Shown here: positions 47,534 to 56,971 of the stretch, piece by piece
How the letters are laid out: every line of letters starts with the position of its first letter
Numbering within the stretch: the stretch's first letter is position 1
Notes under the pieces: generated by a model
The model's database searches: none
Seen by the model: only the letters and a program-made list of their open reading frames with translations
What the model was told of the DNA's origin: nothing
Assembly: GCF_900186955.1 (NCBI RefSeq)
Contig: NZ_LT906438.1
Coordinates: forward strand, 1,178,001-1,242,000
Length of the DNA: 64,000 bases
DNA from: Bacillus pumilus
GTDB lineage: Bacteria; Bacillota; Bacilli; Bacillales; Bacillaceae
Direction: 5' to 3'
Translations under genes and position numbers: made by a program

Positions 47534-47983
47534 ATGAATTACAAAATTGAAATAGTAAGCAATATGAAGATGGTGTATATGAGGAATATAGGACCATATG
47601 CCAACAAAGAAAATGTAGAGATGATGAAGAGATTTAAACAATGGATCAATCAACATCAATTAAATGATGAATTAAAGGAATTTGGTATATATGGTGTTCC
47701 TCAAGATGATCCTGGTAAAATTCCACCAGAAAAATGCAGATACGACCTCATGTTGATGACAAATAGAGATTTCTCAAAAGATCAAATGGTTCAGACTGGA
47801 CATGTTGAAGGGGGAAAGTATGCTGTGTTTACAGTGACACATACAATCGAAAAAGTGAATTTGTTTTGGAGCCAATTGCCTCAAATGATCCAAAACAATC
47901 AATTGAACATGCGTCAGGCATCTATTATGGAGAGATATAGAGAAGAAGAAGGCGTGTGTGAGTTCTTACTACCTATCTTTTAA
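47534..47983 (+). CDS. GyrI-like small-molecule-binding (effector-binding domain) protein
   Basis: 149 residues, MNYKIEIVSNMKMVYMRNIGPY..., the beginning of the SbmC/GyrI-like fold (MKVAYIRHxGPY in family members), with CRYDLMLMTNRDF, GGKYAVFTVTHTIE and a C-terminal FLLPI. No DNA-binding domain attached. GGAGGGG before the ATG. Such stand-alone domains bind amphipathic drugs or inhibit gyrase; the role here is unknown. Confidence 0.85.
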   Translation: MNYKIEIVSNMKMVYMRNIGPYANKENVEMMKRFKQWINQHQLNDELKEFGIYGVPQDDPGKIPPEKCRYDLMLMTNRDFSKDQMVQTGHVEGGKYAVFTVTHTIEKVNLFWSQLPQMIQNNQLNMRQASIMERYREEEGVCEFLLPIF

Positions 47984-48008
47984 ACACTTGAACGAAATTC
48001 AATGAGAA

Positions 48009-48033
48009 AGCAGACCTTTATGGTCTGTTTTTC
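48009..48033 (+). terminator. Terminator of the GyrI-like gene
   Basis: AGCAGACC/GGTCTGTTTTT. Confidence 0.82.
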
Positions 48034-48126
48034 TTCCTATCAGATTTATATTCTTAAATCATCTTGCTTCAAATGCTATACTATGGCTAAACCATTCATG
48101 AAGGGTCATGATAGGAGGAGCATTGT

Positions 48127-48759
48127 GTGATATTCAACATAGGTATTGTCATTGCTTTTATGATTGCTATTTTAGGCTTTACTGTTTTCATAGATGTAGG
48201 AAATGGATTGGGACCGGCTCTCAGCATCATCGGAGGACTGGTCATTTTATTCATAGCCGGTAGATGTCAAAGACGAAAAGAACAGAATGATCCAAACATT
48301 TTATTTGACAAAATGATGATGCTTTTTCACGAAGATGGGTTTCAAGCACCTACCTATATCTTTTCAGAGCAAGTTGATAAGGGCTTTGCGATTGATGATG
48401 AGTTAAAGAAAATGCGTTTTATTGAACATCAGCCTGGCGGGTCAACTAGAAAAAATAGATTTGCAGTCACAGATATTTCCTTGAAAGATTTGAAACAAGT
48501 TGAGATGTTAGAAGATGGTGTGCCGATTGATGATGTAGCGGAGAGTGATGATAAAGAAGAGGTCTCGACGCTTGAATTAAGGTTCACAATGAATGACCAA
48601 GAATTACACGCGATGACAATCAACTTCCTGCAATTTGATGTGCCTGTTCGTAAGAGCAATGCTCAATATTTAACTGAACGGGAAAATTTGCAGGAGATTT
48701 ATCATGATATTGATGCAATGATGAAATCTGCGGATGAAATTGAATATCATCGCTCATAG
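48127..48759 (+). CDS. Membrane-anchored protein of unknown function
   Basis: 210 residues. Two N-terminal membrane segments (about residues 2-20 and 26-43), then a charged cytoplasmic domain (FDKMMMLFHEDGFQAPTYIF, IEHQPGGSTRKNRFAVTDIS, DVPVRKSNAQYLTERENLQ). Start GTG 48127 after AGGAGGAG. Monocistronic with its own terminator. No family recognised. Confidence 0.75.
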   Translation: MIFNIGIVIAFMIAILGFTVFIDVGNGLGPALSIIGGLVILFIAGRCQRRKEQNDPNILFDKMMMLFHEDGFQAPTYIFSEQVDKGFAIDDELKKMRFIEHQPGGSTRKNRFAVTDISLKDLKQVEMLEDGVPIDDVAESDDKEEVSTLELRFTMNDQELHAMTINFLQFDVPVRKSNAQYLTERENLQEIYHDIDAMMKSADEIEYHRS

Positions 48760-48760
48760 A

Positions 48761-48793
48761 GAAGAAATCACAGTTGATGTGGTTTCTTTTTTT
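48761..48793 (+). terminator. Terminator
   Basis: AGAAATCACA/TGTGGTTTCT with T run. Confidence 0.8.
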
Positions 48794-48924
48794 ATGTGCA
48801 ACAAGACAAAGCAGGTCCAGTCATTGTAGTTGAATGTTTTTCTCAAAAATGAATAAAGATAGACTAGACGCAAAAGCGAACATGGAGATAGAAAGAACGC
48901 TCATGTGATGAGGAGGAAAAATAA

Positions 48925-50106
48925 ATGAAAAAGCTATGCAGGGAAGTCTGGATCGAAGTTAATCTTGATGCGATTAAAAGAAATATCGAAGCCATTCAAG
49001 CGCATATTCCGAGGAAAAGTAAGATCATGGCTGTCGTGAAGGCGAATGCTTATGGCCACGGTTCAGTGGAGGTAGCCCGGCAGGCACTGGAAAGCGGTGC
49101 GACGGAGCTCGCAGTTGCTAGCTTGGAGGAAGGCATTGTGCTGCGAAGAGCAAAAATTGAAGCACCGATTTTGGTTCTTGGATTTACCCCGCTCGACTGT
49201 GTGAAAAGGGCTGCGGCCTGGAGAATTGATCTATCTGGCCTTCGTGAAGACTGGATTGTTGAAGCAAATGAGATCTTAGCGGAAGAAGAAAGTCAGCGCC
49301 GGCTTGGGATACATGTCAATGTCGACACAGGGATGGGGCGATTAGGTGTACGGACAAAGGAAGAGCTGTTAGGAGTGGTGGAGGCACTTGAAAAGAGTGA
49401 AAACCTTAGATGGGACGGGATTTTTACGCATTTTTCCACTGCAGATGAGCCTGACCCTGATTTTACGCAGCTGCAGCACAGCATTTTTATTGATTTTCTT
49501 CGGTTTTTGAAAAAACGAGGAATTAAGCTGCCGACCGTACATATGAACAATACAGCGGCTGCCATCGTGTTTCCTGAATTTAGCGCTGATATGATTCGTC
49601 TGGGTATCGGGCTATATGGACTGTATCCCTCGCAATACATTGAAAGCTTAGACGCTGTTCAGCTAGAGCCCGCTCTCAGTTTAAAAGCAAGGATTGCGTT
49701 CGTAAAGGAAATGGTGACAAAGCCAAGGACCGTCAGCTATGGGGCAACCTATGTGGCAAAGCCTGATGAAGTGATTGCGACCATACCGATCGGTTATGCA
49801 GATGGGTACTCACGTGCTTTATCAAATCGGGGATTTATGCTTTTCCGCGGAAAACGAATGCCGATTGCTGGCCGAGTCACGATGGATATGACGATGATCA
49901 GTTTAGGAGAAATGAAAGCAAAGCAAGGCGAGGAAGTCGTCATATACGGTCGTCAAAAAGGCGGAGAAATTTCTGTCGATGAAATTGCTGAAATGCTCAA
50001 TACAATCAACTACGAAGTCATCGCTACTTTAAGCCGACGTGTGCCGAGGTTTTATCGTCGAGGCGGGAAGATTATTAAAATATCAACGCCGGTGATGTAT
50101 GTGTGA
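48925..50106 (+). CDS. Alanine racemase (YncD-type paralogue)
   Basis: 393 residues, PLP enzyme interconverting L- and D-alanine. PLP lysine in MAVVKANAYGHG near the N-terminus, catalytic tyrosine of the second active-site half in VSYGATYVAK, and IPIGYADGYSR. Sequence and length resemble B. subtilis YncD, the second, sporulation-associated alanine racemase, which removes the germinant L-alanine. GAGGAGG before the ATG; alone in its transcription unit. Confidence 0.9.
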   Translation: MKKLCREVWIEVNLDAIKRNIEAIQAHIPRKSKIMAVVKANAYGHGSVEVARQALESGATELAVASLEEGIVLRRAKIEAPILVLGFTPLDCVKRAAAWRIDLSGLREDWIVEANEILAEEESQRRLGIHVNVDTGMGRLGVRTKEELLGVVEALEKSENLRWDGIFTHFSTADEPDPDFTQLQHSIFIDFLRFLKKRGIKLPTVHMNNTAAAIVFPEFSADMIRLGIGLYGLYPSQYIESLDAVQLEPALSLKARIAFVKEMVTKPRTVSYGATYVAKPDEVIATIPIGYADGYSRALSNRGFMLFRGKRMPIAGRVTMDMTMISLGEMKAKQGEEVVIYGRQKGGEISVDEIAEMLNTINYEVIATLSRRVPRFYRRGGKIIKISTPVMYV

Positions 50107-50207
50107 GGATTTTATTATAAAAAGTTTATTTAAAAACCATTAAATTGTAAACTTTACAAATATTAGATCGATAAAAGGAGGGAATATAATGATGTGGAGG
50201 AAGAAAA

Positions 50208-51683
50208 ATGAAAAAGAAATTTTTACTATTTATCATGGTACTTCTTTTAACAAGTACTCTTAGTCCATTTAAAGCAGATGCAGAAACAAAATCAACTGGA
50301 TGGACAAAACGAGCTGATTTACCAGAAGAACGTATTAATGCCGGTGTAGGAGTGGTAGATGGAAAGATTTATTTATTTGGTGGCGCAAGTGAAAAAAATA
50401 AGTTAAATAATCAAACATTTATGTATGACCCTAAGAAAGATGTTTGGGAAGAAAAAACGAGCATGCTGACAAATAGAACAGGCGGTACATATGCTACAGT
50501 AGGTAAGAAAATATATCTAATAGGTGGAATAAACGAAGAAACAAAAACAGCTTATAACACGATTGATATATATGATACAGAACTTGATCAGTGGGCTGAA
50601 GAACCGATTCAAATTCCAAGAGACCCTGTATTTTCAACTTATGACAAAGGAACTTTGTACGCAGTTGCAGTGAAAGAGAATATATATATTGTATCTTCAA
50701 AAAACTCTTATAAGAATAATGTCTATCAATATAATACAGCCTCTGGTGAATGGAAGAGCTTGAACTCATCGGCTTTACCATCTCGAAATGGGAGAGCCAT
50801 TTCTGCAATTGACGGCAAAATATATGTTGCAGGCGGCGAAAATTTGATTGGACATAGTAGAGAAAAATCTTTGTTCCAGTATGATATTTCAACAGATAAA
50901 TGGAGTAAATTAAAAGATAGTGACTTAACTTCAACTGTATTTGAACCGGCCTACGAAGCAAATAATGGGGAATTCTTCGTTATTGGTGGACAACGGACTG
51001 GTGATCGTTCAAGTGAAATGTTGAATATCGTTCAAATTTTCAATCCGAAAGATGGTCAATTTAAAAATTCAGCGTATGATTTGCCAGAAGGTAGAGTATC
51101 AGCTGTGGCAGCAATTGTTGATGACCAATTGTATGTCATTGGCGGACGTGACTACTCGAATAGCATGAGAAACCTCTCTGTAAAAAGTGATTACAAATCA
51201 GTGATTTCTATTCCATTAAGCGAGTTGCAAATAACTGAAGATGAAGCAAAGCCAGATGATGGCACAACCGAAGAACCAAAAGATCAGGACGGAACAAAGC
51301 CAGGTGATGGCACAAACGAAGAACCGAAAGATCAGGACGGAACAAAGCCAGGTGATGGCACAAACGAAGAACCGAAAGATCAGGACGGAACAAAGCCAGG
51401 TGATGGCACAAACGAAGAACCAAAAGATCAGGACGGAACAAAGCCAGGTGAAGAAGTAACAAAAGGTATACTTTCAATTACCATGATAAACGGGTTGGAA
51501 AAGGATTATTTGCTTTCAATGAAAGAAATCAACGATTTTCTAAACTGGTATAAAGAGAGAAGTTTTGGAATTGGGATGAACTTCTATGAAATCAATGATG
51601 AACACAATAAAGGGCCTTTCACAAGTAAGAAAGATTACCTCGTCTACCAAAATATCTTAATGTTTGATATCAAACAATACTGA
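50208..51683 (+). CDS. Secreted kelch-repeat protein with C-terminal wall-associated domain
   Basis: 491 residues. Signal peptide MKKKFLLFIMVLLLTSTLSP. Six kelch repeats (residues about 35-340; blocks DGKIYLFGG, GKKIYLIGG, DGKIYVAGG, DDQLYVIGG) forming a beta-propeller. Then an acidic linker of four 16-residue repeats (GTNEEPKDQDGTKPGD). The C-terminal 60-residue module (YLLSMKEINDFLNWYKERS..GPFTSKKDYLVY) occurs at the end of many secreted Bacillus proteins. Propeller proteins of this kind bind glycans or proteins; the ligand is unknown. GGAGG eight bases before ATG. Confidence 0.85.
   Translation: MKKKFLLFIMVLLLTSTLSPFKADAETKSTGWTKRADLPEERINAGVGVVDGKIYLFGGASEKNKLNNQTFMYDPKKDVWEEKTSMLTNRTGGTYATVGKKIYLIGGINEETKTAYNTIDIYDTELDQWAEEPIQIPRDPVFSTYDKGTLYAVAVKENIYIVSSKNSYKNNVYQYNTASGEWKSLNSSALPSRNGRAISAIDGKIYVAGGENLIGHSREKSLFQYDISTDKWSKLKDSDLTSTVFEPAYEANNGEFFVIGGQRTGDRSSEMLNIVQIFNPKDGQFKNSAYDLPEGRVSAVAAIVDDQLYVIGGRDYSNSMRNLSVKSDYKSVISIPLSELQITEDEAKPDDGTTEEPKDQDGTKPGDGTNEEPKDQDGTKPGDGTNEEPKDQDGTKPGDGTNEEPKDQDGTKPGEEVTKGILSITMINGLEKDYLLSMKEINDFLNWYKERSFGIGMNFYEINDEHNKGPFTSKKDYLVYQNILMFDIKQY
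51255..51450 (+). repeat. 48-bp tandem repeats in the kelch protein
   Basis: Four units of GATGGCACAAACGAAGAACC.. encoding DGTNEEPKDQDGTKPG, nearly identical at DNA level; forms the linker between propeller and C-terminal module. Confidence 0.9.
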
Positions 51684-51699
51684 TATTCATAGAATTTGT

Positions 51700-51735
51700 A
51701 GAGCTGCTGATGATAGATCAGCAGCTCTTGTTTTT
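51700..51735 (+). terminator. Terminator of the kelch gene
   Basis: AGAGCTGCTGAT/ATCAGCAGCTCT 12-bp stem and T run. Confidence 0.9.
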
Positions 51736-51797
51736 ATAGAATTGTCAAAGTTAGGATCAACGTCATGAAAAAATGCGATATTTTTTTAAAAATCTGC

Positions 51798-51824
51798 TAA
51801 ACATCCTATAACCACGTCCGATAA
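51798..51824 (+). promoter_or_regulatory. Sigma-D promoter of flagellin 2
   Basis: TAAA, exactly 15 bp, TCCGATAA (consensus TAAA-N15-GCCGATAA). Confidence 0.85.
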
Positions 51825-51915
51825 TAGAATTGTCAGGGTTGATAAGCCCTAGAATAAAGGACTTTTTTCAGACAAGGACGTCTGTCAGGTCCCACATACA
51901 TGGAGGTAATAGGAA

Positions 51916-52830
51916 ATGAGAATTAACCACAATATCGCAGCACTTAACACATTGAACCGTTTGTCTGCAAACAACGCTTCAAGCCAAAAGAACATGGAGA
52001 AACTTTCTTCTGGTCTTAAAATCAACCGTGCAGGAGATGACGCAGCAGGTCTTGCAATCTCTGAAAAAATGCGTGGACAAATCCGCGGATTAGAAATGGC
52101 AACTAAAAACGCACAAGACGGTATCTCACTTATCCAAATCGCTGAAGGTGCATTGACTGAAACTCACTCAATCCTTCAACGTGTACGTGAATTAGTGGTT
52201 CAAGCTGGAAACACTGGTACACAAGACGATACAGACCTTGGTGCAATTCAAGAAGAGATCAAGGCGCTTGTTGAAGAAATTGGCAATGGAGCAGACAAAA
52301 ATGGTATTTCTGATCGTACAGAATTCAACGGTAAAAAATTACTTGATGGTTCTTTCAGTTCAACTGGAACAGATTCTTTAACTTTCCAAATTGGAGCTAA
52401 CGGAGCTCAACAATTATCAGTTAACATTGAAGCAATGTCTGCTGACAAACTTGGTGCAACTCTACCCGATGGTACTTTAGTAGCGAACCAAGCTGTAAAA
52501 GATATTGATGTTACAAAATTTGCAGCAAACGCAGCTGATGTAGCTGATGTTGGTTTTGATGCACAATTAGGAATTGTTGATGGAGCAATCAAACAAGTAT
52601 CTACTCAACGTTCTAAACTAGGTGCGGTCCAAAACCGTCTAGAGCACACAATCAACAACCTTGGTGCTTCTGGTGAAAACTTAACAGCTGCTGAGTCTCG
52701 TATCCGTGACGTTGACATGGCGAAAGAAATGAGTGAGTTCACAAAGAACAACATTCTTTCTCAAGCGTCTCAAGCAATGCTTGCACAAGCGAACCAACAG
52801 CCACAAAACGTACTTCAATTGCTACGTTAA
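51916..52830 (+). CDS. Flagellin 2
   Basis: 304 residues, same D0/D1 ends as flagellin 1 and 3 (MRINHNIAALNTLNRL; ANQQPQNVLQLLR), differing in the central part (GADKNGISDRTEF..SFSSTGTDSLTFQIGANGAQQLS). The end regions are almost identical between the three at DNA level, which suggests gene conversion. GGAGG before ATG; own sigma-D promoter and terminator, so independently transcribed. Confidence 0.95.
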   Translation: MRINHNIAALNTLNRLSANNASSQKNMEKLSSGLKINRAGDDAAGLAISEKMRGQIRGLEMATKNAQDGISLIQIAEGALTETHSILQRVRELVVQAGNTGTQDDTDLGAIQEEIKALVEEIGNGADKNGISDRTEFNGKKLLDGSFSSTGTDSLTFQIGANGAQQLSVNIEAMSADKLGATLPDGTLVANQAVKDIDVTKFAANAADVADVGFDAQLGIVDGAIKQVSTQRSKLGAVQNRLEHTINNLGASGENLTAAESRIRDVDMAKEMSEFTKNNILSQASQAMLAQANQQPQNVLQLLR

Positions 52831-52834
52831 TGAC

Positions 52835-52859
52835 AGGCCCCTTTATGGGGCTTTTTTTT
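52835..52859 (+). terminator. Terminator of flagellin 2
   Basis: AGGCCCC/GGGGCTTTTTTTT. Confidence 0.85.
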
Positions 52860-53001
52860 ATGCTTTTTTCTTCGCATTTTCTACAGTCTTATGATTCTTA
52901 AATCCCTCTGTTAAATCATGATAAATGACCTTTAATTTTGGCATACTCTAGCGAAACGATCATAGTGAATGAGACTTAATCCTTATTTATCCCTTTTTTG
53001 T

Positions 53002-53028
53002 TAAACATATTCCATTAAAGTTCGATAA
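53002..53028 (+). promoter_or_regulatory. Sigma-D promoter of flagellin 3
   Basis: TAAA, 15 bp, TTCGATAA. Confidence 0.8.
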
Positions 53029-53116
53029 ATGGATTGTAAGGCTTACAAAAAAATTCTAATTGAGAACTTTTGGACATGGATGTCTAATTGGTTCAAACAC
53101 ATGGAGGTCATTTAAT

Positions 53117-54016
53117 ATGAGAATTAACCACAATATCGCAGCACTTAACACACTGAACCGTTTGTCTGCAAACAATGGAGCAGGACAAAAGAACATGGAG
53201 AAGCTTTCTTCTGGTCTTAAAATTAACCGTGCAGGAGATGATGCAGCAGGTCTAGCAATCTCTGAAAAAATGCGTGGTCAGATCCGCGGATTAGAAATGG
53301 CGACGAAAAATGCTCAAGACGGTATCTCTCTTATTCAAACAGCTGAGGGTGCATTGACTGAAACTCACTCAATCCTTCAACGTGTACGTGAACTAGTCGT
53401 TCAAGCTGGAAACACTGGTACACAAGATGAAACAGACCTTGGTGCAATTCAAGAGGAAATTGATGCACTAGTTCAGGAAATTGGGAACGGTACAGATAAG
53501 AACGGTATTTCTGACCGTACTGAATTCAACGGAAAGAAACTTCTTGATGGAACTTTTGCTGCTGAACCAGAAGACGGAGAACCGAAAAAACTTACTTTCC
53601 AAATTGGAGCTAACGGTGCGCAGCAATTGTCAGTTCATATTGAAGCAATGTCTGCTGATAAACTTGGAGTTGAGGATAAAACCGTTTCTACTATTAAAGT
53701 AACTGATTTCGCCGAAATTGCAGCAGATGAAGAAGGTGGATTTAACGATCAATTAGCAATCATTGATGGAGCGATCAAACAAGTTTCAGACCAGCGTTCT
53801 AAACTTGGTGCGGTCCAAAACCGCCTAGAGCACACAATCAACAACCTTGGTGCTTCTGCTGAAAACTTAACAGCTGCTGAGTCACGTATTCGTGACGTTG
53901 ACATGGCGAAAGAAATGAGTGAGTTCACAAAGAACAACATTCTTTCTCAAGCATCTCAAGCAATGTTAGCTCAAGCAAACCAACAGCCGCAAAACGTACT
54001 TCAATTATTACGTTAA
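53117..54016 (+). CDS. Flagellin 3
   Basis: 299 residues from ATG 53117 (CATGGAGG upstream); the 19-codon extension upstream is not coding. Closest to flagellin 2 in the middle (GTDKNGISDRTEF, LTFQIGANGAQQLSVHIEAMSADKLG), with a short acidic insertion EPEDGEPKK. Own sigma-D promoter and terminator. The conserved ends again show near-identity with the other two genes. Confidence 0.95.
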   Translation: MRINHNIAALNTLNRLSANNGAGQKNMEKLSSGLKINRAGDDAAGLAISEKMRGQIRGLEMATKNAQDGISLIQTAEGALTETHSILQRVRELVVQAGNTGTQDETDLGAIQEEIDALVQEIGNGTDKNGISDRTEFNGKKLLDGTFAAEPEDGEPKKLTFQIGANGAQQLSVHIEAMSADKLGVEDKTVSTIKVTDFAEIAADEEGGFNDQLAIIDGAIKQVSDQRSKLGAVQNRLEHTINNLGASAENLTAAESRIRDVDMAKEMSEFTKNNILSQASQAMLAQANQQPQNVLQLLR

Positions 54017-54018
54017 TG

Positions 54019-54046
54019 AAAAAGCCCCTCTAAGGGGCTTTTTTTG
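54019..54046. terminator. Bidirectional terminator flagellin 3 / FAD oxidoreductase
   Basis: AAAAAGCCCC/GGGGCTTTTTTT between convergent genes. Confidence 0.85.
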
Positions 54047-54048
54047 TT

Positions 54049-55521
54049 TCAATCGAATGACAGCAAGTGCTGTAAACTAAAGTCAGGAACCGCTTCATGG
54101 AAAAAAGCTCGATTGTCTTCATCATTCTCTTGATCCCACTGACTCCACCATTCAGCAATTTCTCCAGAAGCGTCGGCTTGAATCATGTCATGCAGTTGTT
54201 CTAAGTTGATGATCTCTCTCGGTTCGGTTAAGAAAGAGTGCATCCGGTGATACGCTTCAAGACGTTCAGGCTGTTTTGTTACTATGGTGTATTGTACGTA
54301 GCGATTTAAAAATCCTTGTATGAACGTCAAATGGGGAATGGTTGTTTCTCCTTTTAATTTGACGCCTTCCCACGCCATATCAGCAATCGCACAAAGCCAC
54401 CAGCCAAGTTCATTGGCATGCTGCATTTGTTGTAATGTGTCCTTTTCAAATGATAGCTGCTCCTTTTTTTGTGCTTGTTTGAGCATACGCTCAAGAGTTT
54501 GTGCTTCGAGTGCGGCCTTTGTCATTCCTTGCCCATGAATGGGATCTAATGTACACAAGGCATCGCCCATCACCAATAATCCACTCGGCCAATCGTGCAT
54601 TTGTTCATAGTGATGTCTCACGCAAGAAGGGACTCTAAATCCTTTTGGATTTGTATAGGGCGTTAAATGGGTGATGGCTTCTGCTATCGCTGGATGGGTA
54701 AGGGCAGCGGTTTCTGCATCAAATTGATCAGCATCTGTTGTTGGATAATGTGAACCGCCAGCTGCAGAGAGAAGAACAGCCACTAAATCATGATCTACCC
54801 GTTCAAACAGCCCTGTTGGGATTTTTTGATGAGGCTGTCCAACTACGACCATTGATTGCAGGTTTGGTGCCTCTGGTAGTATCTGGTAGTATCTTGTGCT
54901 GTAGCCAAGAGAGACGCTTAACTCATCTGTCTGTGGCAAGCACAGCCCTGCGTCTTTCAGCCATTTTGGTAATTTAGACATTCTTCCAGACGTATCGATC
55001 ACTAAGTCTGCTTTTATTTGATAAATATTTCCTGGCTTTATATGCCGATCTTTCACGATGAGTCCTACGACTCGATTCGTTCTTTCCTCAAACTGAAGCG
55101 AGATCGCTTCATGTTTTTCTAGAAAATGAACACGTTCCTCACTTAACATTCTTTGCATCAGCACCCACTCTAGCATGGCACGTCTTGTGACAGCTGTTTC
55201 TTCTGTATCGGTGAGCACTAATTCACCATCTTTTGTGATAAATCGAGATGTTTGATGCAATGTATTAAACCCGCCCATTGCCAGTAACTCTTTTGTATAA
55301 CCAGGAAATAGACGTTCGAATATTTGCTTGCCAAGTGGAAGCATTCTATGTGGGTGAAAGGCTTGAGGAGTGCCGAGACGATTCTCGGGAGAATCTGGCA
55401 ATTCGTCCTTTTCAATGATAAATACCTGATGATAAAACGTTGATAAAACCTTTGCAGCGAGCATTCCGGTGATACCGCCGCCAATGACGATCGCCTGCTC
55501 ATATTTCATGGGTTGTGTCAC
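54049..55521 (-). CDS. FAD-dependent monooxygenase-like oxidoreductase
   Basis: 490 residues. FAD-binding loop VIGGGITGMLAAKVLS at the N-terminus, DTSGRMSKLPKWL in the middle and the second FAD motif MGDALCTLDPIHGQGMTKA. Resembles geranylgeranyl-reductase/halogenase-like and PHBH-fold hydroxylases that act on lipophilic substrates. Start GTG 55521 (MTQPMKYEQAIV) because GGAGG is eight bases before; the longer frame has no site. Substrate unknown; no biosynthetic partner nearby. Confidence 0.82.
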   Translation of the reverse strand: MTQPMKYEQAIVIGGGITGMLAAKVLSTFYHQVFIIEKDELPDSPENRLGTPQAFHPHRMLPLGKQIFERLFPGYTKELLAMGGFNTLHQTSRFITKDGELVLTDTEETAVTRRAMLEWVLMQRMLSEERVHFLEKHEAISLQFEERTNRVVGLIVKDRHIKPGNIYQIKADLVIDTSGRMSKLPKWLKDAGLCLPQTDELSVSLGYSTRYYQILPEAPNLQSMVVVGQPHQKIPTGLFERVDHDLVAVLLSAAGGSHYPTTDADQFDAETAALTHPAIAEAITHLTPYTNPKGFRVPSCVRHHYEQMHDWPSGLLVMGDALCTLDPIHGQGMTKAALEAQTLERMLKQAQKKEQLSFEKDTLQQMQHANELGWWLCAIADMAWEGVKLKGETTIPHLTFIQGFLNRYVQYTIVTKQPERLEAYHRMHSFLTEPREIINLEQLHDMIQADASGEIAEWWSQWDQENDEDNRAFFHEAVPDFSLQHLLSFD

Positions 55522-55708
55522 AACATGCGCCTCCAATGAATAAGTAAAATGGTTACATGACCATTTCATCATATGTTGATTCGTTAATTATAGCAAATTT
55601 ACGTTTGAATATAGAAAGGAAATGTCCTACTTTTTACTCGTAAATATGAAGAATTTCTTCAAACATCATCATTATTTTTAAGAAACAACTACTAATTTAA
55701 GAAGAACG

Positions 55709-55716
55709 ACCGATAA
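55709..55716 (+). promoter_or_regulatory. Sigma-D -10 element of the chemoreceptor gene
   Basis: ACCGATAA, 23 bp before the TTG start; a -35 TAAA at correct spacing is not clear. Confidence 0.5.
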
Positions 55717-55738
55717 ACTTTATAAGGGGGTAGAGAAA

Positions 55739-56563
55739 TTGGATATACTACAGAGCATTGTAACTGCAGCACCTTATATCATGCAGATTTTAAAAAATGA
55801 AGTGACGCTGGGTGTCACTGATCGAGAGAAATTTTTGCTTTATTTGCCATCGAAAGATCTTGATTTTCAAATTCGGGCTGGTGAATTCATTAAACCAGAT
55901 GATCTGAATTTGAAAAAAGCGCTGAGAGGTGAGATATCAAATATATCTTTGCCTGAATCGGTGTATGGAACGCCATTAAATTCAATGTGTATGCCTATTT
56001 TAGATGAAAACCAACAAGCAATTGGTGCACTCGCTTTAGGTTTTCCCCTTAAAAATCAATTAGAGCTTGAAGCGTATATGGAGTCATTAAGTGACATCAT
56101 TCAAAGTATTCAAGAAAAGGTGCATGTGGTAGCGGCGCATTCAGAGGAGCTTTCAGCGACGAGTGAGGAAATGACCTTACAAACGCAGCAAACACTTGAA
56201 AGCTCGAAAAAAACATCCGATATTACAAAAATGATTAAAGGGATTTCGAAACAAACGAGTTTGCTAGGATTGAATGCTTCAATTGAAGCAGCCAGAGCAG
56301 GAAAAGAGGGAGCTGGCTTTAGTGTTGTAGCAAATGAGGTTCAAAAGCTTTCAAGTGAAACCTCACGTGCAACAGAAAACATTGAAAACTCATTACAAGG
56401 GATTTCGTCCAATATACATACATTACTTGAGAGTATGGATCATATGAAAGGTTCATCATCAGAACAGGCTTTACTTGTCACAGAGTTTAGTGAAATTGTC
56501 GATCGATTGACGACGGTTAGTAAGGATATGAAGAAATTCATGCAAACCGTCATGTCAACGTAA
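55739..56563 (+). CDS. Soluble methyl-accepting chemotaxis-type protein (YfmS-like)
   Basis: 274 residues, no membrane segment. An N-terminal PAS/GAF-like sensor of about 110 residues (VTLGVTDREKFLLYLPSKDL..., VYGTPLNSMCMPILDENQQAIG) and a short signalling hairpin whose tip ISKQTSLLGLNASIEAARAG is the conserved CheA/CheW contact. Start TTG with AAGGGGG. Sigma-D-type -10 box upstream, in line with the motility genes next door. Cytoplasmic receptors of this kind act with CheA or CheC/D; ligand unknown. Confidence 0.9.
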   Translation: MDILQSIVTAAPYIMQILKNEVTLGVTDREKFLLYLPSKDLDFQIRAGEFIKPDDLNLKKALRGEISNISLPESVYGTPLNSMCMPILDENQQAIGALALGFPLKNQLELEAYMESLSDIIQSIQEKVHVVAAHSEELSATSEEMTLQTQQTLESSKKTSDITKMIKGISKQTSLLGLNASIEAARAGKEGAGFSVVANEVQKLSSETSRATENIENSLQGISSNIHTLLESMDHMKGSSSEQALLVTEFSEIVDRLTTVSKDMKKFMQTVMST

Positions 56564-56591
56564 AAAACGAATCCAAGAGGATTCGTTTTTT
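56562..56591. terminator. Bidirectional terminator
   Basis: AAAACGAATCC/GGATTCGTTTT between the convergent chemoreceptor and DUF5412-like genes. Confidence 0.88.
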
Positions 56592-56599
56592 GTATGTCG

Positions 56600-56971
56600 T
56601 TATTTTCTCTTGTTCTGATCAAAGCGATAATCATACGTGTCGCCTTTCACCACATTTAAAAATTCATGTCCAATTTGAACAAGCTGTCCGTTTTTCCACT
56701 GGATGAGAGGGTCTTTATCAGGGTATTTCCAGTAAATCGTTTTCTTGCGGTGGCTCAGTTTGTTTTCAATTTCTGCTCTGACTGCGTTTTCCTTTAGCTT
56801 TCCTCCGCTATGCTGATAGGTGTTGATGATATACATTCCGTCAGGTGATGACATCGAGCGGATGAATGTTCCGTGAGACACGCCTTGAAGAGAGAAGCAT
56901 TTCCAATAAATAATGCCAGCGAAGCTAAGGAGTAAGATGATCAGAGTGAGGGTGGTTTTCTTTTTTAACAT
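56600..56971 (-). CDS. DUF5412-like single-pass membrane or secreted protein
   Basis: 123 residues: N-terminal membrane segment (TLTLIILLLSFAGIIYW), then an extracellular beta-rich domain (SPDGMYIINTYQHSGGKLKE, AEIENK, TIYWKYPDKDPLIQW, FLNVVKGDTYDYR). The SPDGxYxINTY...GG pattern is typical of DUF5412 proteins. GGAGG before ATG. Function unknown. Confidence 0.75.
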   Translation of the reverse strand: MLKKKTTLTLIILLLSFAGIIYWKCFSLQGVSHGTFIRSMSSPDGMYIINTYQHSGGKLKENAVRAEIENKLSHRKKTIYWKYPDKDPLIQWKNGQLVQIGHEFLNVVKGDTYDYRFDQNKRK

